The notes beneath the pieces were generated by a model, which did not search any database, was not told where the DNA came from, and worked only from the letters and a program-made list of their open reading frames with translations. Of a DNA stretch of 64,000 nt, positions 1 through 10,391 are shown one piece after another. Each line of letters begins with the position of its first letter. The stretch's first letter is position 1. The position numbers were made by a program, and so were the translations under genes. The DNA comes from Rhytidiadelphus loreus (Eukaryota; Streptophyta; Bryopsida; Hypnales; Hylocomiaceae). The stretch is from contig OX344765.1 of NCBI GenBank assembly GCA_947034895.1, positions 50,473,001 through 50,537,000 on the forward strand, read 5' to 3'.

Positions 1-1025
1 AGGAAAATGAGAAAATGCATGCAGCCTTGCTGCTCATCAAAAATCCACAGCCGTCAATCTGAAGGGGAAAAATTGGAAACCCTGCATCAAAAAACAACTA
101 AACAAGTACATTTGTCTTGTGAAATGTACTGCTCATGAGTTTTTTGGCCTTCGTTGGGCTAGTCCCAAGTTTTGCCTGTCGTAGGTAGAGTTACCTTAGT
201 AGTTGATTAACTTTTTCTGGAAAACCTCCACGGCTTTGAGCCTCAACCGTCGATTTGGAAGGGGGGAAATTTGAACCCTCCTCCCTTGTCATCAATCTTC
301 AAAAACAAAAACATAAAGTATATATATGATTACCTAATATTGATATGATATACTATGTATGAAATGCACATATCAATTGTAGTTAGAATAATTTCTCAAA
401 AAATATAATATGTGGAAGGATGGGTTATCAATTATTTCACAATGAACTCAACAATGTACTCAAAAGACACATAGTGAATCAAAGAGGTTATGTAACTAAC
501 TATTACGGTAGGTGGTAGTTTGTACTTGTAGTACATGCACTTTGGAATGGTATAATTTTCTTAATCTTATTACAAATTTTTCCTATATGATTTTAAAATA
601 ATAATAATTTGCAATCACATACAAGTAAAAATAATTTCTATGGCACCAAATAACTCCCACTCCACAAGTTCTTGAAAACAAAAAAATGTAGAAGTTGATA
701 TGTAAATGATAACATTATTGCAATCGATATATTGCAACTAACTTACAATATGAGTAGGAATATGTATTTACTTTTATGACAAAGAATGGAATGTATATAT
801 CAAATCCTTCAAATGGTTGTGAAACTGCAATGAATATTAGGAACCTAAGTATTGCTCTGTGCTCCAACTAGTAGGAGTTAGTAAAAATGGTCCTCAACAT
901 CCTACTCCTACTTGGTATTACACTTGTCTAGTCCTTGTAAGCTAATTTAACAATGGAAGGAACCCATTTCTACAACTTCTCTTATTGAAACGGAATTATT
1001 TTTAGCTATTTTCTTTGTCTTTGGT
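1..1025. other. AT-rich intergenic DNA, no gene seen
   Basis: No open frame here resembles a known protein and base composition is uniformly AT-rich. Two short GC-richer patches near 45-80 and 230-285 share a motif of the form ccGTCrATyTGrAaGGGG, so they are probably a small diverged repeat. No other supported feature was seen. Confidence 0.5.
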
Positions 1026-1290
1026 AAACCCTAGAAAGACAAAGGCCATTTTTCCATCAAAAAACATTCAAAATTTCCATTCCTATTGTAAAGAGATAAA
1101 CTCCCAATTTATTTTTTGCATATCTAACTACATGATCTTCCACTGGACCAATATGAAAGCGTGTAGAATAAATTTTAGATACTTTGACCATGTCGATTGC
1201 AAGATAATTGCATTAAAAGTGAAGAAAAACATAAGGGGTGCACCTTGTGTGAGTAGACTATAAGATTTTAATTTAAAAAATTTGCACCAC
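1026..1290 (+). repeat. Fragment of the dispersed TTAA-flanked repeat family
   Basis: The sequence from 1026 (starting CCCTAGAAAGACAAAGGCCA) to about 1215 follows the same order of motifs as the 5' third of the full element at 5680-6243: ggccatttttCCA, a poly-pyrimidine stretch, aTGATCTT, and TTGCAAGATAATTGCAT. After 1205 it resembles 8215-8320 instead (aaGTGAAgAAAAaca followed by GTGCACCT). I read it as a diverged, truncated copy. The 82-residue open frame across it is not a gene. Confidence 0.45.
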
Positions 1291-1650
1291 ACATGTTGAT
1301 TTTATAATTTTTGGTGCTAAAGATTTTAGTGTTGAATTTATTTTGAAAGTCTAGAAATTTTTCAGAAACAATCAAAGGAGTGAGAACTTGTTGGAAAGCA
1401 AGAGATGATGTGAATGAAGAATATATACATGAATTGAAGAAAAGAGATTAAAGTCTTAAACTAGGGTTCACCTAAGGTAATATCCATCCATGAAGCACTA
1501 TGCCAACAATGACACATATATATTTCTAGACTCCTTTGATTGACTTATAAAAAGAAAGATTCTAAGACTTTACTACAATAGCTATGTATGTCCCATCCTT
1601 AGTCCCATTCTTATTTAGACTAGGTAGGATTAAAGTAGTTGATCTTTTAA

Positions 1651-2540
1651 CCCCTTAAGTTCCTTGACTATATTTTCACCAAAACCACTCCCAAATTGCC
1701 ATTTCTAGTATAGAAGTACCAACTTTTAGAAAAATAAACATTTTTGGACAAGTAACCGTATGATATTGTAATACGATGGTTAGAAAAGATGTAGAAAAAT
1801 TTCAGAAATTTTCATTGTGTGGATTGCGAGATATAAGCATTCATTGAAATCATTTTTTGGGCCCTATGAAAAACAGGGTAGCTTCACTTCACAAGCTCAC
1901 TTTCCTATGAAAAAATGTCCAAAATGTTGGTGCTTCTTTGGATTCTTTTTTTTAAACAAATTGGCTACATGCTTAAAAATTTTCACATCATTTGGAATTG
2001 TACAACATATAGTTAAAAAATAGTAAGTAGAAGGAAGTAAATAATGATTCAAAATACAAAATTGTTAAGAATTTAGTTCTAGAAGTGAAAAATGTCAATT
2101 CCAATGGTTGCAATGTTGTAATAAAAAATTTACATCCTATGATTTTTTTTTTCCAAAAAATATTGAAAATTGAGTAAGGTAAAGGACTTGAAAGTTTATT
2201 TTAGAGTAGAGATTCCACAATTTGCCCGCAAATTAAAACTCCTCATAACTTTTGACTCATTGATCAAAATGGAATGATTTAAAGCTTTCCACACATATAA
2301 AACTCTAGAAAACCAATTTCAAATTTTTGTTTCTGAAAAAAGTGATTTTTTTTTATCTGCCCAAACTACCCAGCCGTAGAAAAAAGCAACATATTAGGCC
2401 ATAACTTTTGACTCATATTTCCAATTGTCATGAAATATAGTGCATATGAAAGATATTCCTCATCTCCACCTTCTAGTAAAATTTCAGCCTAAAATATGCA
2501 AATCTATAGTCACAAGTACCTTCACAATTGAGATAACACT
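1651..2540 (+). repeat. Diverged copy of the TTAA-flanked repeat with internal insertion
   Basis: It begins directly after TTAA (1647-1650) with CCCCTTAAGTTCC, matching the start of the element at 5680. It then keeps the family's motifs: ACCAAAACCACTC, GTGTGGATTGCGAGATATAAG near 1818, and after a gap GCCCGCAAAttaaaACTCC near 2225, AATGGAATGA near 2270 and CCATAACTTTTG near 2400. About 340 bp between 1860 and 2200 have no counterpart in the 564-bp copy, so they are an insertion or a longer subfamily. The right end is not clearly preserved. Confidence 0.45.
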
Positions 2541-4849
2541 TCTTACTCCAATAACTAAGTCTAATAGATTGGGTCACATATGATCTTTACACATGTAGCC
2601 AACACTTGTTGATGTGCATTCTATCAATTATACCAAGTCTAAGTAATACTCATTCTAGCTTCCTTTACACTAGCCAATAATCACTCACTTGGTATTGTGT
2701 ATCACGATCTATACATACTTTCACTAATATGCATCGTCACACACTTTTGCCACTCACTTTGCAGTTCTTACATCTCAATGGGCATAAGACAATACCATTC
2801 TAGATTCTTACTCATGCATTCATTACTAACAAGTTAACCCATTAACGTCCGTGGTCAATTTGAGGGGTGGGTGTAGTTTTTGTATACAATTCCAAAAAAG
2901 TGCCATTTTGTGCCCTCTTGATAAATGTAATTCCATGGGATAGGTTCTTGAACCATACAAAAAATGAAAATGATCCAACGGTTCACATCTTTGTAATAAC
3001 TCTTCAAAAGATTGATGTGCCATAAACAGCCTTTGGCACCAGTGCAAAACTAGGGTTTGCTACAATTGGGCATAAATTTGGGTAAATTGTCCGGAAATTG
3101 ACCCAAAACCTTTCAAATAATTCTTTATCACACATAATTAGTTGTCCTTTGAAATAAATATGCATTTTTCATTGAAAATCCCAATATGAAAGGTCAAGCT
3201 ATTTCAAGTTTGAACAAGCACAACTCACTCATTTTTGCACACATTCTCTTCAAATTGGTTTTGTTAGGAGCGTATGAAGAAACTTTAAATGAGTTCCTCT
3301 TTAAGTTTTTGAAAATCAAATGTTCTACAAATTGTAGGAGACAAAAAGTACCAAAGTCAACCAGAAAGTGATTGACCGGTCCTTAATGGATTAAGTAGAC
3401 AAGTTTACGGGTGTTTATGGGGTGACTCAACTTTTTGCTCTTCTTCTCACTTGTCATTTGGTGGTTTCCTATGACCATTGGTTGTTGCATAAGTCTAGTT
3501 TTTTAATCTGGAAGAAAAACTATTTTCTTTTGGCATTACAATCATTTTCCTTAAATTTGCAAAAGCAATCAGTTAAAAAGCAATTGGCTAATGTGTTTTC
3601 CTGTATTCAATAAAAGTTTCAAAAAAACACAAAAGAAATTGAAAATAAAAGGAACCTACATGAACTTTCATTTGTCAATTAATAAATCATTAAGGATTAA
3701 TCAAAAGATTCCAATGCACTAGACCATGGAATATTTGAAAATGTATGAAAAAATTATGAGTTTTCAAAGTTTTGATCATAAGTTGAATAAATTATAATTA
3801 ACTCTAGAGGACCAAAGTACATTTCTAGCATAAATTGTCGAAAACTACCACTATTTAGATTAGTGAGGAAAAAACAAAAGAATGGAAGTTTAAAAAAAAA
3901 TTCAACCATATGAATTTGTATTAGACTACCATGGAAATGTGTGAATTTTTTTCAAAAACTTTGAGCCCGTAGATTGAAAGATTATATTGTTTGAGGTTAG
4001 AATTTTATTTTTTCCGAACCTTGCCCAATGGAGTTAACAAATTTTAATTCCTCCTAGAATGAGATTTTTGTATTACATATGTATTTTTATAGTTGCATCC
4101 TATAATTTATACAAGTTATAGAATTGGTAAGTTCAAAGGTAAGGTAGGAGGCTCATAAATGGCTCATCTAAAGGCTCATCCGCCTTTTTCATGTATTTTT
4201 TAAATGGAAATATTTTCAACTCATTTTTCAGACAAAGAATTATAGAAGAAGAATCTAACACAAGTGGTTTCATATTTTTTAAAGCATTTTTGAATTACTT
4301 CTAGATTTTCAAAGGAATTGTGTCATAGGTCCTTATTTATTTCCCTAGGTCTTCCATAAACTGTTCACTTGCAACTTCTAAAGAAAAATGGGGAAGCAAA
4401 GAGAATGATTGGCTCTTGCAATTAATAATGTTTTTTTCCTTGATTCATTCAATGACTATGGAGGTCAATTTATGAACTACTGTTTGTCCATTTCACAGCC
4501 ATTTATAGGGTCCATTCTTAATGCCCGCTCCACTTCAGAGCCTCCTACCTTAGATGTGGAGTTTAGCAAAAGATTCCCTACCTACTTGAACCACCTATAC
4601 TTTTTCACTTAGCATAATTGTTATATCCAATGGAAAAAAATTATATTCTTACCTAGGGATACATGCCTACAGTTTGTGACAAAATTTTAAAAAGATCCAT
4701 TGAAAATTGACATTGTAGGAACCTACTTGAATTTTCAATTGGTTGTTTAAAGCCCACTAGGTCCTCTAGGAGTTATGCATTCTTTGACTCATTATAGTAG
4801 GCTCCCTATAAATCTCATCATGCCTTACAAGCACCATTGCATAAGATGC
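2541..4849. other. AT-rich intergenic DNA with weak repeat traces
   Basis: No gene is supported. A weak inverted repeat pairs 2825-2856 (aaCCCATTAACGTCCGTGGTCAAT) with 3369-3400 (ATTGACCGGTCCTTAATGGATT). A short block near 3645 (GGAACCTACaTGAAyTTTCA) recurs near 4712. These are probably old transposon remains. The small open frames of 60-73 residues look like chance frames. Confidence 0.4.
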
Positions 4850-6500
4850 TCATAGATGATTGCAAGAAAGAATGAACAATTTGGATACGGTTTTACCAAA
4901 CTAGATTTTATCCAAGCTATAACTTTTGAATTTCAAACCCAATTCCAAAAATTAAAAAATTTATTCCTAGATGATTTGATTGTAATTTTAACCCTTATTT
5001 TTCAAAAGAAAATCTAAAAATCATTTTATATTTAAAATTATTTTTTTAAAATTTGTCACACTTTTTTGTTTTGTTTTTAGTACTGAGGAGTATCCAAATT
5101 TAATATATTAGAGCTCAAATTTTGGTGGTCTATTCCCACACTAGTAGGTTATGTTCTATATGAAGTCAATAAAAAACCCCGTTATTTTATGTCCTCCATG
5201 TTCATGCAAATAGGCCAAAAGGGGCTCAATGGCATGCACACTTCTAAACATTAAAAATGGTTTTAAGTTCATCTTTTTGGTGAAATATCATTACCATCAA
5301 GTCTTCACAAATGTCCAATTTTTATTTATTTATTTAATTTTCTATTATTGATTTATTAAAAAATTAAATTAAATTAAAATTTTGAGGCATTTAGAATTGT
5401 AGGTAGAATAGGAATATTTCAACGTTTTGATTTTTGATAAATAAACTATAGTGAAAAAAAGAAAAGACCATCTGTGAGGATTTGATGGTGATGAGAATTC
5501 ACCAAAAAAATGAATTTAAAATCATCTTCAATGTTCAGAAGTGTATGGTCCATGGAACCCCTTTTTTGGCCTATTTGCACAAATGAGGACACAAGATAAC
5601 ATATTATTTATGCCCTTTACATGAAACATACCCTACTAGTGTAGAAATAGACCACTAATTTTTAGCTCTAGTATATTAATCCCTAAAGTCCCAAGGCCAT
5701 TTTTTTGCCAAAACCACTCAAAACTACCACTTTTGCTACTTTTACCTATGAAATAAACTTTTTAAATATTTTTTAGGATCTTGTTCTATACTTGTTTTAG
5801 ATCATGTGATAAATTTTTTGTGATGTTTGATTGTGTAGATTGGAAGATATTAGCATTCAAAGAGAAAGAAAAAAAATTCTTTCAAGAAGTTGCTATGATT
5901 GCCCGCAAAACAAGAAACTCCATAACTTTTACATCACTAATCCAAATGGAATGAATCAAAGCTTCACATTTAGAAGAAAATATAAGCTATAAGAAAAAAA
6001 TATTATAATTTTTATTTCAATTTTTTGTGGATTTTTTTTGTTGCTTAGTCTCCCCCATTTTGAGGTTATTGTGGCATAACTTTTGCTTCTGGGCACCAAT
6101 TGGAATAAAAATTATATTTCCGGAAAGCTCATAAGTTCATCTATCTTATGAAAAAGTTTCAAAAAAATTTAGTAAAAATTGAGATCATAAGAGCCTGCCC
6201 CAAATCCATTTTGTTTCCCGTAGGGACAATGGAACTTTAGGGGTTAAATTTGGATAGTCTTCAATACTAAAAACAAAAAAACTTAAAAGTGTGACAAATA
6301 AGAGAAATTAAATTTTAAATATAAATTTATCTCTTAAATTTTTTTGAAAAATAAGGGATAAAATTAGAATAAATAAAAATATGAAAGTAATATTTTATTT
6401 TTGGCCTTGCATTTTTAATTCAAAAGTTATAGTAGAAGACAAAACCACTTTAGCAAAATCCTACCAAAATTGTTCGAATTTTCTTGCAATCACCCTCATG
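4850..6500. mobile_element. Large foldback (inverted-repeat) element with a nested insertion
   Basis: The left arm (4850-5322) is matched in reverse complement by the right arm (5463-5679 continued at 6248-6500). Diagnostic paired blocks are 5102-5148 with 5633-5679 (TGGTCTATT, CACTAGTAGG, AGAGCT), 5205-5260 with 5525-5590 (aATAGGCCAAAAggGG, TCCATG/CATGCACACTTCT) and 5060-5100 with 6248-6295 (GTGTGACAAA, TACTAAAAACAA). The unpaired centre is about 5323-5462. The two halves of the right arm are separated by a 564-bp element described separately. No coding sequence is present, so it is non-autonomous or a decayed palindromic element. Confidence 0.75.
5680..6243 (+). mobile_element. 564-bp non-autonomous element flanked by TTAA duplications
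   Basis: The element starts TCCCTAAAGTCC and ends GGAACTTTAGGGG, an imperfect terminal inverted repeat of about 13 bp. It is bracketed by TTAA at 5676-5679 and 6244-6247. The opposite arm of the surrounding foldback carries the same neighbourhood with a single TTAA at 5100-5103 and no insert, so this is a genuine insertion with TTAA duplication. CCC-type ends plus TTAA targets are the hallmark of piggyBac-superfamily elements. No transposase frame is present and the class assignment is inference. A second full-length copy lies at 16583-17159. Confidence 0.7.
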
Positions 6501-6764
6501 TTGTGTACATCTCTAATATCAATATGTACCTATTCTTGTGTTAACAATTTTAAAACATATACCTAAAAACTTTGACTCTTCATAACTTTTGCATACACCA
6601 TCCAAACGATTTGTTCTTTGGTGTAGCAAAATCTCCTATTACTTGCCAATGAAAAAATATAGAAATCTCACCCATTAATAATTTTCTCTATCTACAATAA
6701 AGAAAATGGAAATTTGGGGTGTACCTACTTTAATTGTTGTACAAAAGGGTCCAAAATTTATTCA

Positions 6765-7045
6765 AATTGTCCATTATACTATTATGGTCAATTTTGTTAT
6801 AATGGCGATATTCCATTAAAATGGCACAAAATGAAACCACTGAAAAAATGAAAACAATGGAAAGATTGTCCAAGGGGAGTGGAAATGCGTGAACTAGGAG
6901 TGATTTGAATGTACTAGGTATAAAATTGGCACATGCAAGACCCTATCATGACACTTATTCTCCATTTGTAGAAGATATTCCATTAAAATGGCATGCGGAA
7001 TACTGCCATTTTAACGAAATTGACCATCATTCCAAAAAAAATCCT
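6765..7045. mobile_element. Short terminal-inverted-repeat element (MITE-like), about 250-280 bp
   Basis: The block 6783-6830 (TGGTCAATTTTGTTATAATG, then gatATTCCATTAAAATGGCA) is repeated in reverse complement at 6985-7031, where the outer part reads CATTTTAACGAAATTGACCA. The arms are about 45 bp with a few mismatches, and the centre has no gene. Target duplication could not be settled. Confidence 0.55.
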
Positions 7046-10000
7046 AATATAAAAAACCAATGTCATTTGCCGAGGTCATTTGTGATCATTCATATTTAAC
7101 ATTGCATTCTTATATAATCTCATGCAAGCTTAGCAAATTTTGAGTTCAAAGAACCCAAATCCCATTTTTAGTGAATTTGTTTATTTTAACTTCATGATTT
7201 TAGATGATTATATTCGTTGAAAACCTTTGATGATGAATTCTCAAAATTCAATCACATGGGTATGTCAAAAAAAATCCATGTATATGTCTTTCATTTAGAA
7301 AACATGTCATTAAATCACAAAAATTTAGTCCCATGGAATTTTATATTTTAACTTCATCTAATTAGATAATTAAATACTATAAGTAAGTTGTGTTCTACAT
7401 TATGCAAAATTCTTCAAATGGTACAACAAGATAGTTTGAATTATTTTTAGACCCTAGTCCACATTGTCAATTTTTCAAAATTTGTATTTTCTATTCGATT
7501 ATTAAATTTACTCTACTTACGTATGAATTCTTCATTGCCTTCCCATAGCAAAAGAGACCCCATAGAAAAGAAAGATTATGCAAAGTTTTAATATAAGTTA
7601 TGAACTAAGAAAAAGTTACATATCTTATTAATATGTAGATTTTACATGATTCAATCTCATATGACATTTAACAAGTGAAGTTGGTCCAATTATTAAAAAT
7701 TATTAGTATTGATGTTAGTTTGGCTAAAATTAAAAAGTTGACTAGGAAAGATGTGAGCATTATAGTTATCTATTAGTGCTCAATTATTTATTCTTTAGTA
7801 TTTTCAATTGTCTTAAGGGAAATTTTTTGTAATAGAAGTCTTTAGATATTTGAATATTAATACCTAAAGTCTCACGGCCTTTTTTCCATGATAACCCATT
7901 CAAATTTGCCATATCTATAGCAAAGACACCAAAACTTCAATTTTTTTTAATATCTAACCATAGGATCTTGTATAAGACTAACTTTAAAATGTAAGGAAGA
8001 AATTCCAAAAACTCTTTAACCCTTGAACGTTGAAGGGGTGATGCTCAAAATCATCCTTTTGTATTACTATGTGAATCATTGATCAAAGAAATAGCAAAAG
8101 CACCTATTGGAAGTCAAAGTACCTTAGGAGATCTTTCCTTTCCAAACCCAATTCCAAGGATGAGTAGTTGCACTTTTGTCCTACACTCAAAGATTCCTTG
8201 TCATCCATCGGACATTTGGCGTTTGCAAGATGTTTATATTTAAAGTGAAAAAAACAAGTTTTTGTGCACCTCACTTGACTAGATTTTTTGCTTTTGAATC
8301 TTCTTAACTTAAAATTTTTGCACTATTAATTTTAAATTTTCTAGTTTTTTATGTTGAAAAAATAAGTTGAGAGTCTAATTATTTTATTAAAAAACACTTA
8401 ATTTTCATTCATTAAAAAATTGTCAAGTAGAAAAAGGTTAAAGATTGAAGAGAAAACTAAACCATTAATAACTCTGAGATGGAATTGAAATACACTAATC
8501 AAAACAATGAGATTTCTCTAAGAAGAAACCATAACCTTGTGAAAATTGAGTTCAGAAATGAATTCTTCAAGTTATTTTTTTCAAGAAGATGCTCCAATTG
8601 CCCCAAAACATGATTGTTAGTAATGTTCACATAACAAATCCAAAAGCAATGAATCAAAACTTCCTATATAGATAAAAATATATTTTATGAGAAACAAATT
8701 TTCAAATTTTTTTAATCTTATGTTTTGGTTGGGTTTTTTCCAGCTAACCAAACAAAAAAATTAGGCTTACTGTGCCATGATATTTGCTCCTGGGCACCAA
8801 TAAAAATAAAAATAATATTTGTACAAAGTTAATGTATTTTTTTTGTCTTCACAAAAAGATTCAAAAATTACAACGGATATTGAGACTATAGGAACTTTTA
8901 AAAAAAACATAGATTTCTTTAGTGTTTTATGTTAGTACTGAAACCCTTGAGAGAAAAAGTGTCATTGAGGTGATTTTACGGAAAGCTTTTTGGAAAGGAC
9001 ATTTCTTGGGGGGGACTTCTTTGAATTCATGTTCAATGAATGGTATTGGATTATCTTTTGTAGTAATATTTTCAACTTTTCTACATAAAAAAATAGCAAA
9101 TCCATATAGTATATTTTAGCAACTTCTTGATTTGCATTTAAGTCATGAAAATCTTCATTTTAAAATTTGAATCCACCAAATGAAACGAAGCTTATCAAGT
9201 TTTGTTTTTACTCCAATTTGCAATATTGAAAAATTCCTAAAATTGAGTATTTGTGAACAATTTGAACTTTGGGTATATAATTATGGAATAATTATTTTCT
9301 AATTGTAAAATGACAATGTAAAACAATTTACACCTAGATGTTCTAAACCTATAGGTAAGTTTTCAAATGTTTTGAGTATATGTTACATTTGATATGAATT
9401 GTTTCACTTTTTATTCAAGAATACAAAGTAATTTCAACTTTTCACAAAAAAATGTGAAATTTTTGTGAATAATGGAAGACATGTAATCACATTTGTGAAC
9501 AATAATTACAAAAAAACACAATTATAATTAAATAGATAGTTGCAAAACGAAGTTTGAAAAAATGATAATAGTCTTGTCTTTTCAAGGTTATAGATTGTTG
9601 ATATGGAAGTCTTGACTACTTTGAACTTGTTAGGGTAGACTTTGGAGGTGTACGTTGACTAATAGTGCATGATGGACCTATATTTATCAATATACAAATT
9701 CCAAAAAATCCATACCTCATGGTTGTAAGTAGACCCTTCATTCCACCTATTTTGTAAGTCCTATTGGTTTTGCTCAAAAGCATTCCAACCTTCTCATTTT
9801 TTTTTAAATTCCAAATTATTTTGGTCTTTGTTTTAGAAATTTATTGAACTCTAAAGGTCTACATTGATAACTACAAAAAAACTTTTCAACACCTTCAATT
9901 GAAAGGATATTGAGGTTTTCTTTGTAGGCTTTAAGTTTAGTCCACCCGATGTGGTTCCAAAGTGAACCCTATATATGTCAATACCTAAATCTCAAAGGTC

Positions 10001-10391
10001 ACTCTGTAAATTGACTAAGGTAGTCTCCTCTAAAAGCGATCATGATGATTCAGGAGATGGTTGCTTTTAGTGATCCTTGCATTTCAACTTCAAAAAATCG
10101 TAACTAATTTCCATGAAGGTCCCAAAAATATGAAATGACTTGGGTTAAAGTGGGTACACCCAAAACCGCCACTTTTTCTACTAAGCCTATCTACTATTAT
10201 TAGACTCATCAGATTTTTGTACATGGCATTTGGATATTGTATGCAAAAGTTAAATTCTAAAAGTGATTTTTCCACATAGGTACAAAACTGATTTTGGAGA
10301 TGTACACATAGTGAAGATGGCGCTTTAAGGTCAACGGCACATTTGGCTGTACCTACCTTAGATGCAATTCCATTTTTCTTCTTGCGAAAAT
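7046..10391. other. AT-rich intergenic DNA with degenerate repeats
   Basis: No gene is supported. A degenerate copy of the TTAA-flanked family starts at 7861 after TTAA (7857-7860, TACCTAAAGTCTCACGGCC). Related blocks appear at 8575-8900 (CAAGAAGATGCTCCAATTGCC, AATGAATCAAAaCTTC). The segment 9000-9480 is a direct-orientation relative of the repeat at 51900-52385. From 10300 the base composition begins to shift toward the GC-richer copia element. Confidence 0.45.
9000..9480 (+). repeat. Dispersed repeat, third copy of the family flanking the BTB gene
   Basis: Shared landmarks with 51900-52385, in the same order, include TTTGAATCCAcC near 9167, TATCAAGTtttg near 9193, GAACTTTGGG near 9263, a TGAGTATaTkTTaCATTTgATATGAATT block near 9377-9400 and aAAgTAATTTCAACTTTt near 9425. 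No coding capacity or clear termini were found. Many substitutions show the copy is old. Confidence 0.5.

Noticed and set aside
1026..1050. True piggyBac terminus because CCCTAGAAAGA resembles a known insect terminus
   Set aside because: The copy is a fragment without a TTAA flank and similarity is limited to about 11 bases; coincidence is likely.
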